64,000 nucleotides of DNA from Rhizopus sp. PT2906 (lineage: Eukaryota > Mucoromycota > Mucoromycetes > Mucorales > Rhizopodaceae), in the NCBI GenBank assembly GCA_025529335.1, contig JAMYHX010000163.1:1-64000 (forward strand), given 5' to 3'. Under the pieces are notes generated by a model. The model saw nothing but the letters and a program-made list of their open reading frames with translations, was not told the DNA's origin and made no database searches. The position numbers and the translations under genes are program-made. Numbering within the stretch: the stretch's first letter is position 1; each line of letters starts with the position of its first letter. Of this stretch, positions 11,862-23,103 are shown one piece after another.

Positions 11862-12701
11862 TCAAAAACACATGTATATACTTGCCTTGTATCTAGTCTT
11901 TAATATCTCTACCAAGTATGCTCTTTGATATTCTGCTTGCTTATTAAAATATAACCTCAAGTCAATCATTGGGTTCCAGTAGGTTTCGAACTTGGGCTGT
12001 AGATTGGATTTAGAAATGTTGTGTTGAATAATGATCATGTTCTGTAGCTTGGATAAGCTCTTGATGATCTCTGTCAAATGTTTAACTGGATAAAAAGATG
12101 AGTGAATGTATAGAAAGTGATGACATTGCTATTACTTTCACTTGACATCCAATTGATTTCTGCTGTTATGCTTGGAAGGTCTTCAATGATAACGAGTGAT
12201 TGTTCACGTGTAGAGGCTGCTAATAATGCGCCAAGATTTTCAAGTGATAATGATAATTCACGAATTGAGAACACCTGAGAAAACTCAATCTGAGAGAGAA
12301 CAGCCGTTTGAATATTGTGCTTCTGTAAGATGTCATGCATTCGTTTGGGAGCAAAGGATCCTGTAGATCCAAAGATATAAACACTTGGATTCGTGGTATG
12401 TAAAATGTAGGATGCTAGTAGGTTGGATATAAACTATATGTGTATATACAGCATGAGAGTGTTTTCTTTTCAAAGCAACAATATTACTCACTTCAGTTTT
12501 GCCTGTATTGGTCTTGCCACATAGTTCAATCACGTTCTTGAAGCGTAGTCCACCACCAAGTGCATGATCAAGTGATGAAAACCCTGTAGGTAAACATGTG
12601 TGTTCTGATATACTTGACTTGTCTATTTCCTGTGCTACAGTTGTATCAAGCATGATTTGACGGACAAATGCTCTCATCCACTATTTTTATTCATTATAAA
12701 T

Positions 12702-12735
<34 letters not shown>

Positions 12736-12961
12736 TCTTTTACTTTACCCATCGAGGGATATTGGTTATAGAGCATAAATTGGATAAATCCTTTTTCAGT
12801 AATACGCTGTCTATATAGAATGTTATTTTGTCTTTCCACTGACAGGCTTTAAATCTGTAACCTGAAGTAATATCGTTCGCTAATAAAGCTTCCAGCACAG
12901 GCTGATAAAGCTTGCTTTGATCAGCATTCCATCGTTGACAGATTATTCTCAACTTTGTCAT
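11862..12961 (-). CDS. Rad51-family recombination paralog (RecA-like ATPase)
   Basis: Four exons on the minus strand (12961-12749, 12680-12492, 12433-12136, 12085-11862) give 307 aa. A short N-terminal domain is followed by LPTGFSSLDHALGGGL, the typical lead-in of RadA/Rad51 cores, then Walker A GKTNTGKT (residues about 126-133) and a hydrophobic Walker-B-like SLVIIEDLP. The C-terminal segment has NMIIIQHN, like the FxxxxNQ/NHI region of paralogs, and ends with ILKTRYKAS. Overall this fits a Rad51 paralog (Rad51D-, Rad57- or Xrcc3-like), which assists Rad51 filament assembly during homologous recombination. The exact orthology is unresolved because the protein is divergent. The first intron contains a T30 tract. 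An upstream in-frame ATG at 12991 would add ten residues. Confidence 0.78.
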
Positions 12962-13021
12962 TTTATTAAAAAAAAAAGGAATAAAATGCATAACTTTTTT
13001 TTTTTTTTTATTATTTATTTA
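12962..13021. promoter_or_regulatory. 60-bp divergent (bidirectional) promoter
   Basis: Only 60 bp separate the ATG of the minus-strand Rad51 paralog (12961) from the ATG of MDM12 (13022). The gap is almost wholly A-rich and T-rich homopolymer (A about 12 near 12970, T about 13 near 12996), i.e. poly(dA:dT), which disfavors nucleosomes. If the upstream ATG at 12991 is used, the gap shrinks to 30 bp. Both 5' UTRs must be very short or overlap. Confidence 0.65.
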
Positions 13022-14105
13022 ATGTCTGTTGATTTGGATTGGCAAAAACTTGACAAGGAATTAGCCGAGTACGTCAAAGAGTTTTTGAATAAACACTTTC
13101 AAACAATTACAAAGCCTTCTTTTATTGGCGACATTCAAGTCACTGCGTTTGATTGGGGTCATGATGCTCCTCAAATAGAAATCGTTAACATCACTGACCC
13201 ATTTCCGGAATTTTATGAACAAGAAGAACAAGAACAAGAGCTGATTGCTTCTTCACCAATTATAGAACAAAGCCAACCGTCTCCGTCAACTGATTACTTT
13301 TCAAATTATCAGCCTCCTCGACTGATACACACCCCCTTGCTTCATCAACAGCGTCTCCACCTCTTTCATCGATCACCCCTTGTTGCCCCACAACACCCAT
13401 TCAATATGAACAATAGTTATCTCATGACACATGCGTCTCCAGAACCAACGGCATCTAGCAGTTGGCCGTCTCGGCCGTCGTCCTTACTAGATGAGGACTG
13501 GATAGATGATGAAGAGATCAATCATGTGCCTGATACCTCGATCCATACCAATAATAACTCTACAGGGAACACTAAATCAACCGAGATGGACTTTCAGGTG
13601 CATGTGTTGATATCTTACAAGGGTGATATGAGCATGACTTTGATGACAGAGCTAAGGATGAATTATCCAAGTGTGATGTTTATGAGTCTACCTATTCAAC
13701 TATGCGTAAGGTCTGTTGAATTTGAGGCTACGGCCGTGGTTGCCTATATTCAAAGTATGAAGCGTGTGTGTGTTTCGATGCTGGAAGAAGAGGAACAGCC
13801 TGGTCGAGGGAAAGATGGTATTGAGAGGTAAGCGAATATAGATAAGGTATAGCTTTTGTTTATAAAACTACTTTAGCTTGCTTCGAGATGTACATATTGA
13901 ATCTGTTGTGGGGGATGAACAAAAGCAAGGTAATAACATAAATGACACATCCCTTTCTTTCTCTCTAACTCATGCTTTTTGGAAAAAAAAAAAAAAAGTG
14001 CTGAAAAATGTTGGCAAGATTGAAAAGTTTATTGTAGATCAATTAAGAAAGATGCTGGATGATGAACTCGTGTTTCCAAGTTATCAATTAATTGAATTAA
14101 ACTGA
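13022..14105 (+). CDS. MDM12: Mdm12, ERMES complex subunit (SMP domain)
   Basis: Three exons (13022-13827, 13877-13929, 13999-14105) encode 321 aa. The start SVDLDWQKLD, then FIGDIQVTAFDWG, then IEIVNITDPFPEFYE are diagnostic for Mdm12 N-termini. The C-terminal half has VHVLISYKGDMSMTL, then RSVEFEATAVVAY, and finishes VLKNVGKIEKFIVDQL, completing the SMP lipid-transfer fold. Mdm12 sits in the ER-mitochondria encounter structure with Mmm1, Mdm34 and Mdm10 and transfers phospholipids between the two organelles. A disordered insert (residues about 70-190, Ser/Pro/Gln-rich with an acidic end) splits the fold, as in fungal orthologs. The last intron ends in an A15-G acceptor. The gene shares a 60-bp promoter with the Rad51 paralog, and its stop codon lies 2 bp from that of the convergent oligopeptidase gene. 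Confidence 0.9.
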
Positions 14106-14107
14106 TT

Positions 14108-16556
14108 TTATTGGGATAAGCCAGTGTGTCGCAGTAAGGCGGTTATATCCACATTTGTTCTTCCTCTAAATTGATTCCAGACCTCCTTGGGTGATGTACC
14201 CCCACCTAATGCAAGGATGGTGTTACGGTAATGTTGTCCGATAGATCTAACACCTTCCTGTCCATGCTTTGCCTTGGCTTCTTCAAAGGCAGCATAAGCA
14301 TCCGCGGAATAAGTCTCGGACCACTTGTAGCTATATATCTATTTAGTTTCTCGCTCCTAGTTTTTTTTCTCTCTCTGTTTTACCTATAGTAACCAGCACT
14401 GTATCCGCCGCCAAAGATGTGGTTAAAGCTGCACAAGAATCTGTCTTCCTCCAATCGAGGTATAAGTACAGTCTGTTGAGCGATTTCTGCGTCCTGATCA
14501 AAAACAGTAGGATCATCAGATGAGACAGGTGGTGTGAAACGAGAGTGCAGGGCTAGATCGACCTTTGAAAAATGAAGCTGTCTCAAGGTAGCAAGCCCAG
14601 TCATGAACTGCTTGCTCTTGACGAGCGCATCAACCATATCCTTTGGCATAGGCTCGCCTGTCTTGTGATGTCCCGCCAATCGATTGATCCATTCGGGTTC
14701 ACTACAAAAGTTTTCCATAAACTGGGAAGCGACCTCGACAAAGTCCCATTCGATACCGTTGATACCAGAGGCAGGTGCATAGTCTACAGTTGTCATCATG
14801 TGTTGCAAACAATGTCCAAATTCATGAAACAACGTTTCTACATCACGGAATTTCATCAAGGAGGGCTCTTGATCTGATTGTGGAGGAGGTTGATTACAGA
14901 TGAGGTAGGCAACGGGTAACGTGACGCTTCCATCATGATGCTTGAATCGTGTTGTAACAATGTCCATCCAGGCACCACTACGTTTTTCAGAGGGTCTGGA
15001 GTAAAAGTCTCCGTAAAAATAGGCAACTGTCTTTCCCTTTTCAGCCACTTCAAACACCTTGACGTCGTCGTGCCAGCGAGTGATATTTCTTTGTTTGAGT
15101 TCCTGGGGATCCAATTCGCGTACTTGAATACCCAAGACTTCGTTAGCCACGTCAAAGAGACCTTTAAGTACCTTGGGAAATGCAAAGTATTGTGAAATTG
15201 TCTCTTCATCATACTTGAAGAGTTTCTTTCTATACTGTTCTGTAACGTAGGCTGTGTCCCATGGCTGAAGAGGAGTGGGATGGCCCAATGTTGATGCAAA
15301 ATTGGTTAATTCTTCCAATTCCTTCTTGGCATGAGGCAAAGCTGCGTCGAACAAGTTGTCTAGTAAAGACTCGGCTGAAGAAAGGTTTTGTGCCATCTTG
15401 ACAGAGAGTGAGAGGTCAGCAGGTGTCTCATATCCCAATAGTTTTGCCTTTTCTCTCTTTAATTTAAGGATCTCATTAATGATGGGCTCATTATTGACAG
15501 CTCCAGAGGATGCCTTTGTGATATTTGCTCTATAAATCTACATGTTCATTTAGTCATATTTTTATATATATCATAGACAAGTGTTTATACCTTTTCACGT
15601 AACTCGCGGTTTTTACAATTCATCATGAACGGACCATAGATAGGAAAGTCCAAGGTGATGCAGTATCCTTCAAGGCCATGTCGCTCAGCATTCTTTTTCA
15701 ATGTTTCTAGAAATGCGTCCGAGCATCCAGCCAGTTGATCCTTATCTACAACCACTTCCTTGAATGCCTTAGTAGCATCCAAGACGTTATTTCCAAACGT
15801 TAACGAGAGCTGGGACAATCGTTCGGATATTTCATTAAATCGTTTCTTCTCTGGAGAGTCTGGAGGAAATCCAATGCCTGCGTGTTTCATGTCGCGTAAT
15901 GCGTGTTCAACAATACGCTGTTGCACCTTATCCAGTTTCTGCCACTGTTCAGGTGTGTTTCTTAGCTTTTCGAGCGCTTGATACTTGGGGAAAGATTGGT
16001 TCATCATGAGTCCCAGTTTGACAAATTCTGGCTGTATCTTTTCGAGGGTTGTTCGAATATCGTCCGAGTTCTTGACACCGTTCAGGTGAGAAAGAATACC
16101 ATAAGCTCTAGATATCTCGTCCTCTAGTTCAGTAACTAAAAGCACATGTTAATTTAATGTAATTTTGATATTTGCAAAATACTTGCGTTTGCCAATGGTG
16201 CCTTCCCAAGTAGGCTCAAAGCTCTTTTCTAGTTCAATAAACTGCTCCTTAGCTGCTGCAATCAACTTTTGAAAAGCCGGGACGGCAATGTCAGGCTTTG
16301 TCTGTGTCAACAAGTGTTCAAAGTCTGGAAACAGCTTCCAGTTCAAGAAGGGTGTCTGTTTATAGGAAGCAGTGGTGGTTGCATGTCTCTTTGTATTGAT
16401 AAATACCATGCGATTCCTTTGAAGTTGTTGCAGTGCTGCTAAACTGGGTTGTACTAGTGGCTTTATGACAGGTCTGATCTGCTTCACGCTCGAGATAGAG
16501 CGGCATACGAGTCTATAGTTTGGTACTCTTTTTGGCTGTCTCAATAATCTATACAT
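14108..16556 (-). CDS. M3A zinc oligopeptidase (oligopeptidase A/PrlC type), mitochondrial
   Basis: Four minus-strand exons (16556-16187, 16135-15591, 15537-14384, 14330-14108) encode 763 aa. The N-terminus MYRLLRQPKRVPNYR is basic and lacks acidic residues, a likely mitochondrial presequence. The conserved SRAYGILSHLNGVKNS and, further on, the zinc motif TLFHEFGHCLQHM (HExxH) with downstream GIEWDFVEVASQFMENF identify an M3A thimet-family metallopeptidase. The pattern follows bacterial OpdA and plant organellar oligopeptidase more than yeast Oct1 or Prd1. Such enzymes degrade presequence fragments and short peptides in organelles. Intron 1 has a GC-AG boundary (GCAAGTAT donor): the nearby GT donor would introduce a stop, while GC splicing restores GKLTELEDEI. 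The stop codon lies 2 bp from the MDM12 stop. Confidence 0.92.
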
Positions 16557-16943
16557 TCTAAAAAAAAGATCTCGAGAAATGGAGGATCACTCTTGTGCAA
16601 GCGGTATCAAATGACAGCTTTGCAGGGTGCAAGTCACTTTTGGTTTTTTAATCTCTAGTCTCCCCCAAAGAAGAGAAAGCACTTGCAGCTAAGACAAAGG
16701 GTGGACGTCTAGAGCTTGTCTTAATATATTAGCTTCTTCTACTTCAAAGCTCTGTTTATGAATATGTTAAATTGAACCTAATATTGTTATATGCATTGTA
16801 TTTATATAAACAAACTTGGACTTTTTATAACAAAGCAACCACTATGTAATGATCATATAGACTTTCTTTTTATTTCCCTCAAGTGCCATCCATGTCGATT
16901 TTAAAACGTCAAGGGAGGGATTAAAGAGATACAGTTGAGTTTA
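16557..16943. other. intergenic gap without a gene
   Basis: This short gap separates the oligopeptidase ATG from the VPS23 stop codon. It should hold the oligopeptidase promoter and the VPS23 3' end. Nothing else is visible. Confidence 0.4.
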
Positions 16944-18522
16944 TTAAGTGATTTTCTCAGTTATTTTCTTTATCAATGCTCTCTTCATAAACTGCTCTCT
17001 GGATAATATACGTGTATACTAATAAAAGAGATTTAGTATAGAAAGAAAAAAAAAATAGATTTGACAATATACCTTCATGAATGTAACCAAATCAATTCTT
17101 TCAGAACTTAAAGCCTTTGCTAGGATATAAACAGTGTCTGATATAGCATTATCATCTGCCACCAATTCAAACAATCTATAAATATATACAACAAATGAAT
17201 GAGTCAAAGAAAAGAAATAATAGCAAATCAACATACTGGTTTCCTACAACACTTGTCCCACACAGTGTTTCATCTATTTGTACATCAGGCATAGCATTTA
17301 CTTGTTCTGTGATCTCGTCAATTTCTTTTGACCTTGTTTCCAAGACAAGATTATTAAAGTTCAATCTTTCTCTAAGATCACATAAAGCTCTATATTCCTG
17401 TTCGATGCTTGCTTCTCCCTCATTTAATTGCCGATTTTGAATCAGCAGATTGTCAATTTCTCTAGACAGCGAAAGGTTGTACTGCTGTAGTCTATCGGTT
17501 AGCTTTCTATAAAGAACATCATGAAGGTTTTTGTTGTTTGATGTATAGCCGTCCACTGTGTTATGTCTTACTGGTGGACTGGAAACATGTGGCATAGGCA
17601 TCGTAGGCAGGGCGGGTAAGGAAGCTGAATTAGAAACTGGAGTTGTTGAATTCAGGTGCATTGACTATGTATGCTTTTTTTTAGTGTCCTTTTAATTTGA
17701 TAAAAAATGTAAAACTTACTGCTAATCCTTGATTCAAATTGTATAACGCAGTGCTTTCGTTGACCCACGATGATGGATGTTTATGAGGCATATGCTGTCT
17801 TTGATGATTAGGTGAAGTGCGGCTTTCTAAAAGTGACTCTTGAAACTGTGGTGATGCTGTCGTTGTTGTGGGAGTAGTCGTAGTAGAAGGAGGAGTTGGC
17901 ATAGTATTAGGCTTTGTATATACTGGAGGCTCCTGAGCAAAGACCTGCTGTAGTATGGCTATAAGCTCTAAAAGATTATGCTTCTATATAAACCATATAA
18001 ATCCGTCATGATATGTGTATCAAATTTATCCTCTTACTTGATCATTTGACCAGCTTGATCTATATTGATGATAGCATAATCCACTCTTATCAACATGTCT
18101 GCCTTCTCGGATCAGCATATTAGCTGTTGGTTTAACATATGGAATAGGTGATGTGCTTGGATATTCTTTTGGAACCCAAAAGGCAACAGGGATATTATAT
18201 GGAATAGAACGATAAGTGATTGGAATGGTACCGTGAAGACATAGTAATAGTTGTGTATGTCCATCGTTAGAAGCTTATGAAATAAAAAGACAAAGAGAAA
18301 TTGTTAATGTCTACATCAACTAAATATACATTCCAAAAGTTACTATAAGTGTCCATCTTTGGTTTTAATGACACATAGGTCTGAAGTACTGCATCCACGT
18401 CATGAAACGTTCGTTCGGGATCTTGGTACTATTTAATAGTCAGTGTCAAGCTTAGTGCCATACTGAGATAGTTCTATACTTGCATGTTGAAGTACTGTAC
18501 GTAGCCAACTTTTAATGTCCAT
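16944..18522 (-). CDS. VPS23: Vps23/TSG101, ESCRT-I subunit
   Basis: Seven minus-strand exons (18522-18484, 18428-18344, 18273-18038, 17983-17720, 17664-17237, 17175-17073, 17018-16944) give 409 aa. The UEV domain (residues about 1-145) contains DGHTQLLLCLHGTIPITYR, YNIPVAFWVPKEYP and YVKPTANMLI, then GRHVD, aligning with TSG101; the catalytic Cys of true E2 enzymes is absent, as in the family. A Pro/Ser/Thr linker follows, then a coiled-coil stalk (YRKLTDRLQQYNLSL, then IEQEYRALCDL) and the steadiness box ending LSREQFMKRALIKKI. ESCRT-I sorts ubiquitinated cargo into multivesicular bodies. Intron 1 has a GC-AG boundary with donor GCAAGTAT, required to keep the UEV frame. Confidence 0.92.
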
Positions 18523-18589
18523 TTTATAAAGAAAATAGGGCTCAAAGAAGGTTCTCTTGCCTAGCCTTTTTTTTATATTTTTTGCTCTC

Positions 18590-19115
18590 ACACACACACA
18601 CTTTTTTCAGAAATTATTGGAAACACAGCTTTTTTCACAGGTGCTTAAATCAGATGGCAACTAGATTTCTCACTTTTTACTTGACTTTTATACATTTAAA
18701 GCGAAAATGAGCATATGTTTTATCTACGAAAATGGGAAAGGTGAAGTTGTAGATGAAAGTGGAAATGAGCATTTCGAGATGGATGTTAAACTAAAGCATA
18801 TCGCGATAAAAAGGATGAAAACAAAGCTCGTTCATATCGGAAACATGGTCGTCAAAGAACAACTATTTTTCTTAGTTTACGAAAAAGCTATGACTCCAGG
18901 GCAAGCAGTAAAGCAGCTGGAGAGTCAATAGGCATACGGATTATAAACGGGTTAAAAAGGACCAGGAAAATCCATCAGATATCCCTAGAGTTAAATAATG
19001 GGTCGTCCTTCGATTCTGAATGGAGTACATAAATGGCACCTTATCAACTTTTATGATGGCAGCTTATCTGCTGTAGTTGATCAAGCCATGGATAGCCTGA
19101 CTAGCGAGTTTGTTG
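18590..19115 (+). pseudogene. decayed HTH/DDE transposon copy A
   Basis: The region opens with a leader that is also found, inverted, at 27013-27103, followed by an ATG at 18707 and the motif YENGKGEVVDESGNE. The frame then loses the segment present in copy B between FEMD and DKKDE, regains VKEQLFFLVYEKAMTPGQA, and breaks at stop codons; pieces such as GRPSILN and VVDQAMDSLTSEF continue in other frames. The VYEKAMTPGQAxKQL segment is a helix-turn-helix typical of Tc1/mariner or IS630-like transposase N-termini. The copy is inactive. Confidence 0.75.
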
Positions 19116-20860
19116 GTTAAAGAATACGCTCGTTTATGACTTTATGACAAAGTGAATCCAACTTGACTTTTAAAAAGAGCTCACATGTATTCGATTCAGA
19201 AAAACAGTTCTGATAATATTGAGCGAAGGTATAAATGGAGTTTAAGTTGGGTAGAGTGTAAAGAGGTGACTATATTTTATCAGGTAATGCAATAGAGAGG
19301 CAACGACTATTTACATAGCCGACGTACGGACGAAAGAGTATGGTAAAGCAGCTGCGTTTTCTAGCTGATGGTATTTAATTCAGCAGCTTTTCTCTTTCTA
19401 TTATTTAGAATATTGATCGTAGCCTTCATAAATTCCTTCTCCTTCCAGGTAGCCTCAAGAAGAGGAAGAAAGTCAACAGCAATTGTATTTAATGTTGATG
19501 GGAAATCAAGTTTTAGGGTCCTTGAAATGCGTGTGATATGATGGCCAACGAGTATATCCATTACTACCAATTCCATACTTAGTCCTAAAAAGTTGCATTA
19601 TTAAAAGCTCTATACATTGCAATATTTTTTGCTTACCCATCATCAAAAATCCCGTGCCTGTAAGATTGTTTACTTGCGCGAGATTCTTCTGGACCAAAGC
19701 TGAAAGCATGTCTCTCAGCGTTTTTGGTAGTTTTATGAGATCATCGTCTAGATATTTGCATCAATAATGTAGTTGATCTTTTATTTAAAAAAAGGCAATT
19801 AAGTCGACGACAGGCGAATTACATTATTTATTAAAAAGAAAAGAGTATTATTAAAATAAGACGCGTATGCATTTTATATGGGAGAATCTATGGCTACTAC
19901 TGATATTTAATGTTGTCAGCATGATCATTTATGTACTATTGCTGTTAGTATTCTTCATCAGATGCAGTAGAGGAATGTAAAGTAGAATGTATGGTCTGCT
20001 GTAAAATATATAGTATTATAATAACTCATATCAAGCACGTCAGGGATGCTGTTATATATGCCAAGGATGTATTCTTTTTCTAATGCTTCTAGTTTGTAGT
20101 TTGACTCCGTTGACTCCGTTGACTTATTGCCTGATGCTTTTGCAAAAATGGCAGTGTCCAGGGCAACGAAAAAGTCACTCCCGGATTCAAAGTTTGTATC
20201 CCATCGATTTTACGACAGACTTTATCCTTCTTTTTCAATCACCTTGGAAAACTTTGATTCTTCTGCCCTCGTAACTTTGCTGTATCAGCTCTGTCATTTC
20301 CGTAATAATATCTTTCCACATCACTACATTTTGTTCGTTAGCTACTTTCAAGATAGAAGAAGCAATCACTAAATATATTAAAAGACGAAAGGAGGGATTA
20401 GTTCTCGCACAAAAATAGTTCTGTACGGAAAGCTATTTGGTTATTGTACCACCTTTTTTGTCGATCTAAAAAAGTTGTTATTACTTATTTATTTATGTTG
20501 CAGGTGCTATTAACAAAAAAGTAAGAACACATGTAATTATGATAAATTCACATTTTATATTAGGAAGGGTGAACTAGACAGCCTTAGGTTAGGTATTGAT
20601 AGTGCGAAGTTGTATAGTGACAATATAGGTAGCTTCCTAATTAAGCGCTCGTAGCATTAGCCTATTTTCTGGTGCATTTCCTGGTGCATGTAGTGTTCAC
20701 CACAATGATAAAGCTCATTAGAGTGCCTGCATGAAACGGAGTTGATTTTTTAGGCAATCTTTGTGACCGGTTATCTCTATCAAGCCACACCTACCAATTC
20801 ACCACAAGATCTCAATCTTTTTTCATTTACTTTTTGATCAACGAGCAGGAACCTCAAACA
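19116..20860. other. repeat-rich intergenic region
   Basis: Apart from the pseudogene fragment listed separately, no gene is supported. A block at about 19951-20040 (TCAGATGCAGTAGAGGAATG and onward) recurs imperfectly at 30220-30300, showing a dispersed repeat. A short tandem of TTGACTCCG occurs at about 20100-20120. The final 60 bases should hold the NOP4 promoter. Confidence 0.45.
19361..19747 (-). pseudogene. fragment of an unrecognised repeat-family protein
   Basis: Joining 19747-19637 and 19584-19361 across a clean GT-AG intron gives about 110 residues: KLPKTLRDMLSALVQKN, LTGTGFLMMGLSMELVVMD, LDFPSTLNTIAVDFLPLLE and ILNNRKRKAAELNTIS, then a stop. The intron and open frame suggest the 3' end of a gene. 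No start or upstream part can be found, and the surroundings are transposon debris. I recall such proteins as recurrent in Mucorales genomes but cannot name a function. Confidence 0.5.
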
Positions 20861-23103
20861 ATGGCTGACGAAGAGAAAGTTGAAAACACTGTAGAAACCA
20901 AGGCACAAGTAGAATCTCATGCGAAGCTGACATTATTTGTAAGAGGACTTCCTTATGATGCTACAAACGAAGATCTGGAACAATTGTTTGGCGAGATTGG
21001 TCCTGTTCGAAAGGCGTTTGTTGTTACAGAACGTAAAGAAGATGAACAGCAAAAGGAAGAAGAGAAGAAACCGGTGAAAAACAAAGGATTTGGTTATGTT
21101 CACTATGCGATGGAAGAAGACGCTCAGACAGCAATCACAAAACTGAACAATACGAAATTTAAAGGAAGAAAGTTAAGAGTCGAGTTTGCCAAACGTAAGT
21201 CAGAGACTGCTGCCCATGAAGAAACAAAGAAAAAAGAAGAGGTCCCTGAACAAAAGAAGAAACCCACGCCAGCTCAGGATACTCGATTTGACGTCAATGC
21301 CCGTTTGATCGTTCGTAATTTGCCCTGGAAATATAGAGAAGCTGATTTAAAGAAATTGTTCAGTGCGCATGGTAATGTACATGATGTCAAGCTTCCTCGT
21401 AAATGGGAAGGAGGTCCCCTTCGTGGATTTGCCTTTGTACAGTTTGAAAAAATAGATGAAGCCAAAGCGGTAGGTTAGTCCTATAAAAGAAGAAACATAG
21501 TCTAACTTTGTGTATGTGTAGGCTATGGATGCATTAAATGCAACTCAACATCATGGTAGAACAATTGCTGTCGATTGGTCTCTTCCTAAGCGCATGTACG
21601 AAGAAAGCGAGGCAAAACAGACTGAGACAGAGCAGTCAGTTGATAAGGATGTGAAGATGGAAGAGCAAGATAAAGATGATGAAAGTGAAGATCAAAGCGG
21701 CGAAGAGAGTGACGCAGAAATGGAAGATAACGAAGATGAAGATGAAAGCGACTCTGATGAAGAAAGCGATGAAGAAGTTGATCAAGACGAAGAAATGGAC
21801 GCTGAAAGTGAAGAAGAAGGCGAGGCCGACACCGAGGACAGTGAGAATGACGAAGATGAAAGTGAAGAAGAAGATGATGACAGCTCAGATGAAGAAGGAA
21901 AAACAAAGACTAAAAAAGAAACAAAGAAGTCAAGTAAGCCTAAGGGCCCAACTCCTGCTGAAGGCCGAACATTGTTCATTCGTAATCTCTTGTTTGAGTC
22001 AACCGAAGAAGATTTGAAGCAATTGTAAGTTCATCGTAGCTCTTTATTTAACAAGAAATTAATCACCTCTCACTAGGTTTCAAGAAAACTGGGGACCAGT
22101 TGTGTACGCCAAAATTACAAGAGACCCAGAAACTAAGTTATCGCGTGGAACAGGCTTTGTTTGTATGAAAAAGAAAGAAGATGCTGATAAATGTTTAGAG
22201 GCAGCACAAGCTCTTCGTAATTTGTCTCAAAAGGATGAAACAAATGATGCAGAAGCAATGAAGGATTTACTCTCTAAGCGTGAAAAGAAGAAGAAGGGAC
22301 TGATGTTCAAGAGTATCATCACACCCGAGTCAACATCAGGCGATGGTGCCAAGTTCACACTCCATGGACGAGTGTTAGATGTTACGTTAGCCGTGGATCG
22401 TGAACAAGCCAAGCAGATCAAGGACGACAATTTATCACAAAAAAGAAAGGAAGATAAACGTAATCTGTATCTCATGCGTGAAGGTGTCATCTTCCCTGGA
22501 ACACCTGCTGCTGAAACATTAACACCATCAGAATTAACAAAACGTCAAATGTCTTTCTCTAGCAGAAAGAAGCTTGTCAGTAATAATCCATCTTTGTATA
22601 TATCCAAGACTCGTCTTTCGATTCGTAACTTACCTATAAAGGTGGATGACAAGGACCTCAAGGCACTTGGTGTCAGCAGTGTTCAAAAGTTTAAGAATGA
22701 AGTAAAGGCTGGCCTTCGCGAAGATCTCTCAAAAGAAGAAAAACAAGAAGGATGGCAATACCTGCCTCGTGTTAAACAAGCAAAGATTGTCCGAAGTAAA
22801 GATAGAATAGACACTACAACAAACAAGCTTCGTTCAAAAGGTTATGGCTTTTTGGAATTTACGACACATGCACACGCACTTGCTTCTCTAAGATACCTGA
22901 ATAACAATCCAGATGTTTTTAAAGGAAAGAGACTTATTGTTGAATTTTCACTGGAGAACAAAGATGTGGTAGAGAGAAGAGGTAAAAGACCACAAGGTAT
23001 GACTAAAGATGAGCCTATGATTGGCAAGAAGAGACCCAGAGAAGAGGAAAAGAGTATAGCCGGCAAGCATAAACCTAAAAAGGCTTTTAAAAAGAGAAAA
23101 TAA
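20861..23103 (+). CDS. NOP4: Nop4/RBM28-like nucleolar protein with four RRMs
   Basis: Three exons (20861-21469, 21522-22024, 22077-23103) encode 712 aa. RRM1 (residues about 24-115) has LTLFVRGLPYDAT and GFGYVHY; RRM2 has ARLIVRNLPWKYR and GFAFVQF; RRM3 starts RTLFIRNLLFEST with GTGFVCM and a long insert; RRM4 has TRLSIRNLPIKV and GYGFLEF. A strongly acidic Glu/Asp/Ser stretch of about 90 residues lies between RRM2 and RRM3, and the C-terminus is Lys-rich (GKHKPKKAFKKRK), a likely nucleolar signal. Yeast Nop4 and human RBM28 have this same four-RRM layout and act in 60S ribosomal subunit maturation. The start is the first ATG in frame (MADEEKVEN). The gene is intact. Confidence 0.92.

Noticed and set aside
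14572..15299. Open frames opposite or shifted within the oligopeptidase
   Set aside because: The HExxH metallopeptidase frame is continuous here and explains the sequence.
21586..22017. Long frames on both strands within NOP4
   Set aside because: These arise from the GAA/GAT-rich acidic tract of the real gene; their translations are low-complexity.
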